Of a stretch of 64,000 nt of DNA, positions 24,971 to 35,959 are shown one piece after another. The translations under genes and the position numbers were made by a program. The stretch is from contig JANFOG010000010.1 in assembly GCA_024336345.1 (NCBI GenBank), positions 434,001 through 498,000 of the forward strand. Reading direction: 5' to 3'. The stretch comes from Mariannaea sp. PMI_226 (taxonomy: Eukaryota; Ascomycota; Sordariomycetes; Hypocreales; Nectriaceae). Within the stretch, counting starts at the first letter, position 1. Every line of letters starts with the position of its first letter. Below the pieces are notes generated by a model. It saw only the letters and a list, made by a program, of their open reading frames with translations. It did no database searches and was not told the DNA's origin.

Positions 24971-27593
24971 ATGGCGCCCAAGACGTCGGGTGGGAAGGTG
25001 TACTCGACTGCCCCCATCAACCGTAACCACGATTTCGTCAAGCGAGGAGTCATACTGGACCAAGTGCGAGATCTATGCATTAACCACGCCGGATGGGTAG
25101 TTTTGTATGGCCCGGAGGGCGTCGGGTGTGTAGCTGGTCGATTTCTTCATCCCATCAGCTTGTGGTGACTCGTTGTGACTATCGCTGAGTTCTAACATGT
25201 TCCTTAGAAAGACGAGCTTGGCGCTTGAATTCGCCCACACTTTACTTCGAGAAGACCAAATTTCCGTGTTCTGGATCGATGCTAGCTCGCCCGCTCGGTA
25301 TGAAGAAGGCCTCAGGGCTATTGCAGAAGCCTGCCAAATCCCAGGTCGCAATGTAGCAGTCGACGAACTAGGACTGATCGTGGGCCATTGGCTGGATACC
25401 TTTGGCGAACCGAACAAGGTGAAGTGGTGCCTCATCATTGATGGAGCTGAGGATTACGATTTTTTACTTTGTCAACCAAACTCGTATAAATACTTGCATA
25501 GAAGATTCTACGACCATGGGAATGGCTGCGTCCTAGCCACGACGCGGAATAAACAGGTCGCACACTATATCGGACCAACGAGGAACGTAGTCCTAGAAGT
25601 CGGATACATGACCAAAAAGGAAGCCCTGGCTCTTTACCAGATCATGACAAACGCCCCTCCAGAGTCAAAAACGTGGGAGATGGCTGGTGAGCTGGTGGAA
25701 CAGCTCGAGTACAGGCCCGCCGCCATCGCCCGAGCCGCCATTAGCAGACGCGCGCAACCGAGAATGAACCAGGAGAAGTTTCTTTCTACCAAAAACATCC
25801 AAGAAATACTTCGTTCCAAATCTCCAATTACTCAATCACCAGTGTCAAAATTAACAGACAGGACGACATGGGATGCTGTTATTAACCTAGTGGAGCGAAA
25901 AACACCATCGGCAGCCTCGCTTTTATATTTAATGAGCTTCTTTAGTGACTGTCCAATTCCAGCCTCTCTGCTGCAGCTTCAAGGATCTCCCTTGGACCCG
26001 GAAGCACAAGCTGTTCTGGAGGATCCACCAGCAGAGAACCCCTGGGACCAGGAGGAATCTGCTCAATATGATTCCCTTGAGATCGAGTTCAGGCGAGACT
26101 CAAGGGTCTTGCTAGAACGATTTCTCATCACCTGGGATGAAGAGAATGATACTTGGGAGATGCACCATGCCGTTCAGCTCGCAGTCAGAAAACGACTTGA
26201 AACCAAAGGCGAATTTGTACGGTACTCGCAAGAGTACGTCGCGAAACTGGCAAGGGCTTTGCCCAAGCCAAACTACATTCATTTCCAAAGAGTTCGCCAA
26301 CTTTGGAGACATTTCGAAAAAGTCTTGGATTATCCTCAGAGAGATGATCCATGCAACCTGCAACGAGCGACAGTGTTACACAATGGGTCATGGTTGGCCA
26401 TGGTCACTGGCCAGTTCGAGATTGCTCTGAAGTTGATTCAGGAAGCCGTGCCGATTCGCGAGGAGATTCTGGGAGACAACCACGACATGACATTAGAGAG
26501 CTTGAATCAGAAAGGCATGCTGCTGTGCTACGTAAACAACACAGCCGAGGCCCTTAAAGTCCAGGAAGCAGCATACGACACGAGCAGGGCAGCCCTTGGA
26601 AAGGAACACCACGTCACCTTGGAGGCCTTGATGCACCTCGTCCCGGTCTACTGGTGTCTGAACCGTGAGAAAGAGGCCTTAGATGTCATGGAAGATGTAG
26701 TAGAGGCGAGAAAACGAGTCTTTGGAGAAGATGATGAGGAAACGATGAGTTGCATCGGATTATTGGCGCACATTTACTGGGTCCTTCAGCGACTAGATGA
26801 CTCAGAAAAGCTCGCTGGTCCGTTATTAGAGTCCCGAATAAGCCTGTACGGGCCTGATCATCCTAGAACTCTATCCATTACCAATACTCTTGGATCAGTT
26901 TATTGCAATCAAGGACGGTATAAGGAGGCCAAGGAGCTCTTGGAGCCAGCCGTGGAGAGGATCAAGAGAGTAGCAGGAGAACATCACACAGACACTCTAT
27001 GCATGGTGCTTAATCTTGCTCTCGTTGAAGCACATCTTGGGAATTGGACAAAGGTCCATCAAGTTGAGGAAGCCGTTATGTACATCTTTCAGGTTGAGGC
27101 CAAGAGTAGCTTCGACCCGCCCGTGGTTGCATATAACAGACTTCTCAAGCTGCGATCTCTCAGCTGCAAACCCGAAGAGATTATGTCGGCGCTTATGAGA
27201 CTCGAGTATGTAATCAAGCGAGCGCTGGGAGAGCGCAGCTATGAGATGATCTCTTGCTTAGAAACCCAGGGCAAGATGCTGAACAAGCAGGATCAGCCAG
27301 GCCAGGCGGAAAAGGCAGAGGCAAAGGCCCTGAAAATCTGCCGAGACCTTGCGGGCGAGAACAACCATCTCACAATGATGCTAATGGATAGCTTGGCGAA
27401 TACGCAGTACCGACTCGGGCGAAAACAAGATGCCTTGTGTCTCATGCGGGAGTGTGTCGAAGCCCGACAACGCATCTTGGGACCAGAGCATACGGACACG
27501 CTGCAGTCCTTGGCGTCGTTGGAGGAATGGGAGCGGTCGATGCAGAGACGGAGCTGGTTCAGCAAATTGAAAGGTTTCAAAAAGGGAACTTGA
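24971..27593 (+). CDS. NB-TPR STAND protein (NLR-like NTPase with TPR array)
   Basis: Two exons (24971-25125, 25208-27593) give 846 residues; the intron interrupts the Walker A motif. After a short lead of about 45 residues comes a P-loop NTPase: GPEGVGKTS (47-55), WCLIIDGAED (Walker B, about 125-134), a CVLATTRN strand, and a winged-helix-like region ending in YRPAAIARAAI, matching NB-ARC/NACHT STAND proteins. A linker leads into TPR repeats from about residue 390 to 835, with the 42-residue pattern of kinesin-light-chain-like TPRs (for example AEALKVQEAAYDTSRAALG, and EALDVMEDVVEARKRVFG). Fungal NB-TPR proteins are thought to act as nucleotide-switched sensors, some in heterokaryon incompatibility or immunity-like death. 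No N-terminal effector domain is present, and the basic tail KLKGFKKGT closes the protein. The start is the first ATG, just before the NTPase fold. Confidence 0.9.
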
Positions 27594-28074
27594 TGAATGA
27601 CTCCTTTGGCCAATTGGAAGACCTCTATCGCACCTAGTCACATGTATGGGTGCGAGCTTCTGATACGCATGGTTGAACGACAGGGAGGGAACCAGCAGCG
27701 CAATATTCAGTATTTATTTTGTAGCACAGCAGAGCGATTTAGCGAGAGACAGAGATAGCGATATTTAATAAGATCCAAGATGATGTAAATAAGTCTGTAT
27801 CTGTATCTTTTAGTTCGATGCCTGGAGGGTGTGTGTTTGGAGGATCTGGATCTAGTTCACGCTGAAGTGGGAATTTTCAAGGTAATTCTAGTTGGAGAAC
27901 AGGTCGCTCGAACGCTACCGCAAACCTGATGCTAATTCATCGCGATTGTCTTCCTTCTTCTCTCAATAAATCGATGCTGACTTGCACTCAAACTCTTTTG
28001 CCCATTGGGCAATGGTCGCCATGATCCTGAGATAGAGCGTTCCATGGTGCGCCCCGACTTTTGAGCTGCTCCCC
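27594..28074. other. Intergenic between convergent genes
   Basis: No gene seen. It carries the 3' flanks of the STAND-TPR gene and of the minus-strand gene that ends at 28075. Confidence 0.6.
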
Positions 28075-28480
28075 TCAATACGGCGGATTCGCTTCATACC
28101 GCTGGCTCTGCTGGTAGCCCTGATTCTGACCCGACTGATACTGCTGAGATGACTGGTATTGGTCAGGTCTATACTCTTGGTAGGACTGGTTCTGGGGCGG
28201 CTGGTAATCGCTAGGTTTGTAATCTTGATATGATTGGTGTTGAGCCGGCTGATACTGATCAGGTCTATATTCCTGATGGGATTGCTGCTGAGGTGGTGGT
28301 GGTGGCGGATACTGGCCATGTTGGTATTCCTGCTGAGGAGGCCGGTATTCTTGGTTTTGCTGATGATGGTCAGGCCGATAGTCTTGCTGGTTCTCGTACT
28401 TTGGCGGTGGAGGATATGCTTGTCCCGCTTGCGAGTGTCCACCAGACTGCTGATGAGAGTTATGCGTATCGTAGCCTCCC
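28075..28480 (-). repeat. Imperfect coding repeats (YRPDQYQ-type)
   Basis: Degenerate in-frame repeats of roughly 13-17 codons, each centred on a Tyr-Arg/Lys-Pro-Asp/Ser core (EYRPDQYQ, DYKPSDYQ), lie at the 3' end of the 602-residue gene. The repeats differ in length, so this is not a clean minisatellite. Confidence 0.7.
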
Positions 28481-29883
28481 TGTGACGAGGGCACAGCTTG
28501 ACTTCCGCCACCACTGCCGCCGAGGTTCGCGCTTGGGGCTGGCGTCCCCACGCTCACGCCCTCGTTGCCAATATCATCCGGCACCGTGATCTTCACCTTG
28601 GGCAGGTACTTCTGCACCTTCAACTCCACCATGTTATGCACAAAGACCCAGCTTTGGCTCTCAAACTTGCGGTGCCCGCCGTTCACCACGCCCATGATGC
28701 CCACGCGCAGCGTCTCTTGCACCTTTCGAATGAGGTCACGGATCTTGTTGACGAGTTTGACCTTGATGTCGTCTCCGAACCCGCGGTCCGACTGAGAAGA
28801 CCCAATGTCCCGGTCGAGCTGCGAGTCAAATGGGTTTCCGCCAAGGATCTTCTCCAGCGGACGCTGGAACTTGTCGGGCAGAAGCTCGAACAGCTCCTTC
28901 TCGATCTTACCGAGAATCTTGCGGAACTCGAGGCGGACATCCCTGTGGACTCTGGCCAGACCCGTGCTAAGCTTGTCACTGATGAGCTTGGAGAAGCCAG
29001 TTCCACTGTGCTGCTCTCCTCCGCCAGGAGTATCTGGACCCCGGTCACTGAGACCTCGCGAAGACGTTTCACTACCGTGTCTCTTGTGAGAGTGTCCGAA
29101 CAAGCCTCCGATTCCCTTTACTAGATCCTTGACTTGGTCTTCGAGCTCGCCCTTGACGCCATCGCCAAGATCTCGCGTGCTGGTATTGCCCCGCAGCCAA
29201 TGCTTGATGTGATCCAGCGCGATACGAGTAAACTGCTCTGCAATTGGAGCATGCTGTTGCTGCAACACGTCACCGACTTTCTCCTTGATCTCGGGGCTAA
29301 TAAGCCGTGCCGTGTCCTCTGGGTTGCGTGCTGCGTCCTTTACTGTATTGCTGATCACGCCAAGAAGCCCATCAAGCTCGAATCTCTGACCTCCCCGTTC
29401 ACTTTTCCTGTTATTATCGTCCAGATGGTCCTGGACGACGTTGATGGCGGCGGAGAGGAAGCCTCTAGCTCCCTGCGTGGACTCGCCAAGACCACCCCCA
29501 CCACGGGACCTGGTCTCACCAGGGTCGTTACGGCCCTCGGTGAGGTCAAAAATGTCTCGCAAATCATCGCCTGCTTCATCACTGATCTGGCTGAAGCTGC
29601 GACTGAGCTTGGCGATCTCGTCGGCAAAGGGCAGCGACTTGCCACCGTACGAGTCTGGAGCAGCATCGTCTAGGCCTCTGGAGCCACCGCCTGTAGACTT
29701 GCGCGAGTCTTTGTCGAAAAGTGAGCGAAATGCTTCGACAACCTGGGTCTCGAGTGTTTCGATGGTCTTCTGCTGGAAAATCTCCAGCTCAGAGGTGATG
29801 CGGGGCTGGATCTGGGGCGCGAGCGAGTCGACATACTCGTCCACCTTCTTCATCAGCACCTCGGGCATACCGTGAGAGGACAT
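28075..29883 (-). CDS. Hypothetical protein with Gln/Tyr/Pro-rich repeat tail
   Basis: A single exon of 602 residues from ATG 29883. The first 450 residues look folded and charged, with long amphipathic helices (KKVDEYVDSLAPQIQPRITS, FRKILGKIEKELFELLPDKF, KLVNKIRDLIRKVQETLRVG) separated by Gly/Ser/Asp-rich linkers; this part probably forms a conserved fungal domain of unknown role. From about residue 460 the protein becomes low-complexity: a Gly/Ser stretch, then imperfect repeats of the type QSYQEYRPDQYQ and DYKPSDYQPPQNQ to the C-terminus. Such Tyr/Gln/Pro tails are common in proteins that self-associate or form condensates; this is inference. There is no signal peptide or transmembrane segment. 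The repeat section (28075-28480) creates long shadow frames on the plus strand, which I reject. Confidence 0.8.
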   Translation of the reverse strand: MSSHGMPEVLMKKVDEYVDSLAPQIQPRITSELEIFQQKTIETLETQVVEAFRSLFDKDSRKSTGGGSRGLDDAAPDSYGGKSLPFADEIAKLSRSFSQISDEAGDDLRDIFDLTEGRNDPGETRSRGGGGLGESTQGARGFLSAAINVVQDHLDDNNRKSERGGQRFELDGLLGVISNTVKDAARNPEDTARLISPEIKEKVGDVLQQQHAPIAEQFTRIALDHIKHWLRGNTSTRDLGDGVKGELEDQVKDLVKGIGGLFGHSHKRHGSETSSRGLSDRGPDTPGGGEQHSGTGFSKLISDKLSTGLARVHRDVRLEFRKILGKIEKELFELLPDKFQRPLEKILGGNPFDSQLDRDIGSSQSDRGFGDDIKVKLVNKIRDLIRKVQETLRVGIMGVVNGGHRKFESQSWVFVHNMVELKVQKYLPKVKITVPDDIGNEGVSVGTPAPSANLGGSGGGSQAVPSSQGGYDTHNSHQQSGGHSQAGQAYPPPPKYENQQDYRPDHHQQNQEYRPPQQEYQHGQYPPPPPPQQQSHQEYRPDQYQPAQHQSYQDYKPSDYQPPQNQSYQEYRPDQYQSSQQYQSGQNQGYQQSQRYEANPPY

Positions 29884-30466
29884 GGCTGCGAATTATGGTA
29901 GGAAAATCCGTGTCTGTATGGTTTCGTTTGTTTCCCCTTGGTCGTCGGCAAATCTGGTGCCGGCCTTGAATGAGAAAGCAAGGCCCGCCCTGTGAGGTTA
30001 GAGAGCTAGGTACTGGGACTAGGAAGAAAGGCGAGATGGTGGCTGTGTTGGGTCTTGATGTTGGGGCCAAGCTGGGCCAAGCTGGGCCTGAGCGGCACTA
30101 TCAAATAACAAACGTCGCCGTACTGTAAATCACGTACGCTACCTGCATACATGATACACCTCTGTATGTATGTATGAGTTGTCCACCTTTGGGCTCTGAC
30201 GTCAGCCCCTGCACGGACCAATATGAAGAGCTTCGAGAGAAATTCACTGTTGGTTAGTGAGGAAGTAGTTTCGATTCTCGCGCGAATAATCGCCAATCCC
30301 AGTTTGTGGTGTGATCACGCAAGGGCTTGGCGTTGAATACCACCCAGTCATGGTGAGGATAGTTGTGGCGGTGATGTTCTGTCGATCTGGAGATCTCTTG
30401 GCAACTACATTTTCTACTTTATTTCACGTTATTTTTCATATATGCCAGTATTTAAAACTCGATAAT
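29884..30466. other. Intergenic, no gene seen
   Basis: It contains the promoter of the 28075-29883 gene and the 3' flank of the membrane-protein gene. A short tandem AGCTGGGCC duplication lies near 30068-30090. Confidence 0.6.
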
Positions 30467-31528
30467 TTATACCTGATTTGATACATCCTGCAACGGTATC
30501 TCCTCTCCATTTCCCAGACCTGGTAGTGCTTCCAGGCTCCCTCCTAACTCCACCCAGACATCATATAACGTGAAGCACAACGTCACAATTCCCACAATCA
30601 ACGTTGCCATCTGGTCTCTCTCCCTCACACTGATGCCCAGATCCGGAACCAGTCGAACCTGATTAGCAATCGAGAAAAAAATCATCATTGCGGGGAAGGT
30701 TGCAACAAGAAACAACCCTGGAAGGGCCTTCAATGCTTCCTCACGCTCTTTCACGTCGCCTTTGACAATCGAGTTGATAAATAGCCCGATCCAGCCCAGA
30801 GTCCCCAATCCCACAGCAATAGAAGAGCTATAAAGTACGAAAAACTCAAAAGGTAGAATGGCCTCGTACATGACAATGATGATGCTGATGAAAATGTCGC
30901 CAAGACTGAGATGGAAAATGACCAGGACAAACACAACATATCCATAGGAAGCATATGTCAATATCCTCGCCCATCGCGTTGGCTGCCATTGCAATCCATT
31001 CAGCACTTCAGTCACCATTAAGATTACCATTATGACAAACACGGCTGCAAATGTGTAGCAGACAGTAATTGGCCCTGTCAAGTCGATAATATGCTGACCG
31101 AGGTTCAACACATCAGGGGGGATGTCCCCGAGGTGAAGTTGCGTATCATTGAACTTTGCAAAACCAGTGAGCTCTGTGGCCGGGAAACGGAGGCAGAAGA
31201 AGGCCAACGCGCGGTGTTTTGTTCCCAGAATTTTGAGGGCATGGATAAGGCCGTCGGTGGCAGCGAACGCGGGGAAGGCTATCACGCCCAGGAGATCGTT
31301 TGTCACACCAGGTCGCTTATATCCATCCTCGTCTTCCGGATAGAAGCTCCAGTGGATAACAAGTGATGCCAAAAGCAGATGCCAACAGTAGATAGCGCCG
31401 GGGCCGTACAGACCACTGGCCCGGTCGTAAAATTCAGGGTTGTAAGGGAATAGGATACCGGTTTTCTGACGAGGGAGGCCATCCGTTATCTGGAGCTCGG
31501 GGTGAGAGTAGTTGCAGATGGAAGTCAT
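30467..31528 (-). CDS. Polytopic membrane protein of unknown function
   Basis: A single exon of 353 residues from ATG 31528, the first ATG in the frame. About seven or eight hydrophobic helices are visible: YCWHLLLASLVIHWSF, LLGVIAFPAFAATDGLIHAL, a long pair TVCYTFAAVFVIMVILMV, YASYGYVVFVLVIFHLSL, IFISIIIVMYEAILPFEFFV, GLGTLGWIGLFINSIV, LFLVATFPAMMIFF and LIVGIVTLCFTLYDVWVEL. The N-terminus (TSICNYSHPELQITDGLPRQ) and the acidic C-terminus (EEIPLQDVSNQV) are soluble. I do not recognise transporter, receptor or enzyme motifs. It resembles fungal-specific integral membrane proteins annotated only as hypothetical. A seven-helix receptor is possible but not supported by a diagnostic motif. Confidence 0.8.
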   Translation of the reverse strand: MTSICNYSHPELQITDGLPRQKTGILFPYNPEFYDRASGLYGPGAIYCWHLLLASLVIHWSFYPEDEDGYKRPGVTNDLLGVIAFPAFAATDGLIHALKILGTKHRALAFFCLRFPATELTGFAKFNDTQLHLGDIPPDVLNLGQHIIDLTGPITVCYTFAAVFVIMVILMVTEVLNGLQWQPTRWARILTYASYGYVVFVLVIFHLSLGDIFISIIIVMYEAILPFEFFVLYSSSIAVGLGTLGWIGLFINSIVKGDVKEREEALKALPGLFLVATFPAMMIFFSIANQVRLVPDLGISVRERDQMATLIVGIVTLCFTLYDVWVELGGSLEALPGLGNGEEIPLQDVSNQV

Positions 31529-33584
31529 TGTCGCTGGTAAAACAATCTTGTACGAGTGCGATTTCGGTGTGCGAAGACGGAAATCTAGACTGGTTGGAGA
31601 GATTTGATGTAAATTCGGTGAGCGAAACACCTAGGCGAGTATGACCAGAGAAGTACAAAAAAGTGTTTTCAATACAGGAATTATGTTTCCATGAAGGAAG
31701 AAAACAAAAGATTCTAGTTGCATCGATAGTATTTTCCACGCCGACTGTCTCACATCACAGAAACGAGGGTGTTTTTTTTGGAGTTTTTTTTGTTTCGCGA
31801 CAAGTGTCTCTGCTGATGGCTGGAAATAAAAGGTGCCGCAAAAGTCGCTTCTCAGCCTATTCAATACATATATGCGCAATAGCAACGAGGCAGAATTACT
31901 GCAACAGGTGTGGTGGGGTAGCTGAGCAAGGCGCAGCATTGTCCTATCTTGCTGTAGGTGTAAAATGGATAAATCATATTTCGCTGTCTGGTAGCATCGT
32001 CATAGCAAGGCTATTTACCACCCCTGCATGCATGATCTGAGATATTTTTTCCCTCTTCGGGGGGCAGAAGATAGGGCATACAACTGATCGGGCACACAGA
32101 GCTGGTTGTCTTTTCAGCTTAACTCTATACAATGGATAAACTTATAACAACATTCCCGGTTATCACGATGTCTCTCAAAATCGAAATTGAATTTCATTTA
32201 GGTGTCTAGCTTGGGTAAGAACAGGATATACAAGCTGTCGAGGTCTATGACTCCCGATCCGATATTGTCATGCAATCGTATTCGTACCAGGCAGGCTCCG
32301 AGAATTGTCAAATTTTATGAAAGACTTGCTAGGATTCGTCATATTCATTGACGTGATGAGAATGCTTGCGCGAATAGCCCGAGTCTATCAAACCTCTACG
32401 TAATAGGTTGATTTTAGGAATCGCGAATAGTATCCAGTCTTTCTAGGAAGCTAAAAAATAAAATTGAAAAACTTGCTTCTTCTCGTACGCACATAGATGG
32501 CTTGCAATAAATCTAATTCGGGCCTCGAAACTTCCATTTCAGTTCTTCTTTATCAAAGCCCAAACCTCCTTGGAGCGATCTCAGACTCAACAGCATAATT
32601 CTGGGCGCTGCTGAGCTTCGACTTATCCTCAGCTCAGGCACATTTTCAAGTCTAGTTTACGGATTTTTCAACTTTGAGATTGATCCTGGACAGAGTCAAA
32701 CCTCTTGTTATCGCAATAGGTCTACTCGAGTTCCTGATCGTTAACGTGGAGCCTTTGGTTTGGCAGAACCTCGTCAATTTGTATTGGGAAGAAACCCGCA
32801 CTAAGAATCCTAAACGAGGACTATTCATTTGCCATTTTGGTAGCCCAAACAGTCGTCGGTGTATTCAGGTTGAATGGGTGAGGTTAAAAAATGGGTTAAA
32901 GTACGAGACTAGAATAGAGTCAATTGCCTAGAACTAGATGCATTATGTGATGCCCAAAGACTAGGCATTCGTCTAATCAAGCGAGTTCTAATCTTCGGCA
33001 TGCTTGGGAGCAAAACGTACTGGCACTATCGGGGAACATTATGTCACCAGCCGTCATTGTATTGACAAGATTGAATAGGCGAGGTTACTGAAACCATTCC
33101 AACAATAGAACCGGTCCTCCACATCAACATCGTCGGTGTGGCCATGGGTTAGGTCAGCGGAGCACGGTCCAAGATCGGAGGTGGTTCTTGGCTCCGTGTT
33201 CGGCAGGGCGACGCATCTATTTCTTCCGCTTCGTCATTGAAGATTCCATTGGTGTGTCATTGCGGCGCTATTGATTGGAGAAGTGGGCTGGTTTGACAGA
33301 TTGACAGGGTTGAAGTGTAGAAGAAGGAATTCTCGCGAGGTGGACCTCGGCCTGATTCGACGGTGGAGGTTCCATCAGGAGACGTGATGCGAGGGGTTGA
33401 CACGCAAGACGCAGGGGTATTGAACACTAGTAGTTCGTCCTTTCTTATCTGAGAAAGCTGGTTTTATTGTTATCACATTGTACATGCCAAATTGATCGTA
33501 CACTTGGTAGAATTGGCTTGGACACGGCCAAGAATCGCGCCTAACGATATCACTTTCACCTTCTTTATCCCCGGACCGCAATAA
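31529..33584. other. 2 kb intergenic, no convincing gene
   Basis: It spans the divergent promoters of the membrane-protein gene (-) and the NmrA-like gene (+). An 85-codon plus-strand frame near 32674-32931 (starting MRLILDRVKPLVIAIGLLEF) has no recognisable features and weak support. The rest is AT-rich without protein-like frames. Confidence 0.55.
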
Positions 33585-34715
33585 ATGGCATCTCAAGATA
33601 AGCTCATTTGCGTCATCGGCGCCACCGGAAACCAGGGCGGTTCCGTAGCACGTCGTTTCCAGCAGGCTGGCTTCAAAGTGCGGGGTTTGACTCGGGATCC
33701 GTCCTCGCTTGCTGCAAAGAAGCTCGTGGCAGACGGCATCGATGTTGTCAAGGCTGAGCTCGAAAGCGTTGAGAGTCTGCAGTCTGCGTTCAAGGGAGCC
33801 AATGTCATTTTCAGCGTCACTCAATATTGGGAACCATTTTACCGCCCCGATTGCCGCCAGAAGGCCCAAGAGCTTGGCGTCTCATGCCGCAAGTTTGCAT
33901 ACGATGTCGAGTTTCAGCAAGGTAAGAATATTGCTGATGCTGCAGCCACCACGGTTCACACGCTGGATCCCAATGGGTTCCTGGTGTCTACACTGAGCCA
34001 TGCAAAAAACTGTAGCAAGGGAGCATTCACAGAGCTGTATCATTTTGACTCCAAGGCCGACATATTCCCTACCTACGTCCAGGCCACCCACCCGGAGCTT
34101 GCGGCTAAGATGTCTTGCATCCATACCGGGTACTTTTATACCAGTTTCAAGATCTTGCCAGAGTCTTATCTTGGAAAAGTGGGTTAAGAAAGCAAGACAG
34201 CTTTCAATGGAACTCTGCTAACAGATTAAGCAACCCGATGGAAGCTATCAAATGGCATTCACTACCCATCCGGATAAACCAGTCCCTCATCTGGATCCTG
34301 TTGGCGATATGGGGAACTTTACGTATGCAGTCTATCAGATGCCTCCTGGCAATGCGTACATGGCAGAAGGCACAACATGCACCTGGCCCGAGTGGATTCA
34401 AACATGGGGAGAGGTTACGGGTAAGGCAGTGTCATACAAGATGATCACACCGGAGGAAATGATTGCCATGAACCCGGATCGCGATACTGGCATTGAGGCC
34501 GCCTACATGTTCTCATACAGCTCCGATCCTGGATACGATGGGGCCATGCATCTACTAAAAGCCCAGGACCTTCGTAACGTGAGTGTTTTGCCTGATCGTC
34601 GTGAAGTCAAGTTGTGAAGTCAACTAACATCCTTTAGGCTGGTATTGAGTGTCCGATGACAAGCTGGAAGGAGTGGGCAAGCAAACACGACTGGTCAGAC
34701 ATCATCAAGGCGTGA
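33585..34715 (+). CDS. NmrA-like family NAD(P)-binding protein
   Basis: Three exons (33585-34178, 34225-34578, 34638-34715), with introns of 46 and 59 bases, give 341 residues. The N-terminus KLICVIGATGNQGGSVARRF carries the NAD(P) Rossmann motif GATGNQGG at residues 12-19, followed by FKVRGLTRDPSS, the cofactor-specificity region of atypical short-chain dehydrogenases. VIFSVTQYWEP and NGFLVSTLSHAKNCSKG are also typical of the NmrA family. Members either sense the redox state of NAD(P) to modulate GATA factors or act as reductases in secondary metabolism; the sequence does not separate these. The last exon (CPMTSWKEWASKHDW) matches the usual family end. No signal peptide is seen, so it is cytosolic. 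It begins at the first ATG after AATAA, with no obvious partner genes nearby. Confidence 0.92.
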
Positions 34716-35221
34716 ATGAATTTAGCCCATTGAAATGAGTTTGAGCTGCTTTCATGTTTCGCCCTTGGGTTATTACATATAATTCAGTTGAGGGTGATAT
34801 CCGAGCAAGAAGGTCATTGGTCTAGGGGCTAGATTACCGGGGAGAAGTTGGTCGCAGAAACCGGACTCGCATTGTTGCTTCATGACACATATTTTCTTTG
34901 TGGAGGAATATCAAAATTTGATGTCTTACAAACAAAGGAATCAAAGCAGTGATACATCATAGCTTGTAAGAATATTTATTTAGGACAAGCCTGCCACGCT
35001 CACTGCACAGGGTAAAACAGAGTTCATAATTTATATAAGTTGAAGTAAGATACTCATACATGAATCTGAATGAAATTTTCGTTGACTACCTAATTGACAA
35101 GGGACTAACGTGAAAAATAAATCCATCGAAATACTTAATCGGTGAAACCCCAGAGTACAAAGCTTGGCCACCATGAAAGCTTGAAGAATTGAAGTGCAGC
35201 GAAGTGGATGTAAAAGTTCCC
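34716..35221. other. Intergenic between convergent genes
   Basis: No gene seen. It holds the 3' flanks of the NmrA-like gene and of the secreted-protein gene. Confidence 0.6.
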
Positions 35222-35959
35222 TTAGAGCAGGAGGCCGGCGAGAAGGAGAACCAGGGGAGTGAGAACGATACCCAGGAGGCCGCCGAGGCTGGACACAAGG
35301 GGGTGGAGGGCCGCACACAATCCGGGTACAATTTCGGCAACAATGGCAATGACCACAACGAGAAGTTTGCAAATGATGACGATGAGAGAATTGAGGAGGA
35401 TGGTAAGCTTTGATGTGAGGCCGCAAGCAGAAACCACAGCCTTGACGCAGGTAAGAATCTCAGTAACGATGAGAACCACAAGCTTGAGGATCACGTCAAC
35501 CTCAGAAGCAATGACAGTAAGAACGCCAGTACCAGAACACTTGGAGATGACGATGTTGATGAGGGTGATGCATTGCTTGAAGTATGAGATGGACTTGTCA
35601 CAACATTGATCTCTTGTGATGTAACCCTTCTTGTACTGGACCACAACCTCATCTGAAATATATTAGCCAAGAATTATCTTTGATGGGCAAAGGTTCAACT
35701 TACTGATGAGACTGCACTGGACCTTCACATTGGTGCCGCAAGTCTTCAGAACAGCGATCAACTCCACGGAGCTGGAAACGGAGCGCTTGTCCAAGTTGGA
35801 AGGCTGCGCAACATCGAGAGAGCGGGTATCAATGCTCTCAACAAGATCAACGGCCTTTTGGATGTTGCTGGTATCGCGAACAGCAACCTCAGCCTCAGCG
35901 ACAGGAGCAGCAAAGACCGACACGGCCAGGGCAAGAACGGAGAAGAAAGCAATCTTCAT
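35222..35959 (-). CDS. Secreted, very hydrophobic cysteine-containing protein
   Basis: Two exons (35704-35959, 35222-35652) around a 51-base intron (GTAAGT to TTTCAG) encode 228 residues. A clear signal peptide, MKIAFFSVLALAVSVFAAP, is followed by an acidic pro-like segment ending in LDKRSVSS, where KR could be a Kex2 site. The mature part has cysteines in KTCGTNVKVQCSLI, DQCCDKS, QCITLI, SKCSG and LTCVKAVVSACG, and then long Leu/Val/Ile-rich stretches up to GLLGIVLTPLVLLLAGLLL. The eight or more cysteines and hydrophobicity recall hydrophobin-like or cell-surface proteins, but the hydrophobin spacing is not present, so I assign no family. The hydrophobic end could be a GPI-anchor signal or membrane segment. 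The function is unknown. Confidence 0.8.

Noticed and set aside
28498..29673. Long plus-strand frames of 179 and 208 codons
   Set aside because: They lie antisense to the 602-residue gene, whose codon pattern and repeats are clearly coding; the plus-strand frames have no recognisable motif.
30467..31630. Longer N-terminus of the polytopic membrane protein
   Set aside because: The extension would begin at GTG; ATG 31528 is the first start codon in the frame.
33375..33869. Minus-strand frame of 164 codons over the NmrA-like promoter and exon 1
   Set aside because: It overlaps the conserved NAD(P)-binding exon in antisense and has no features of its own.
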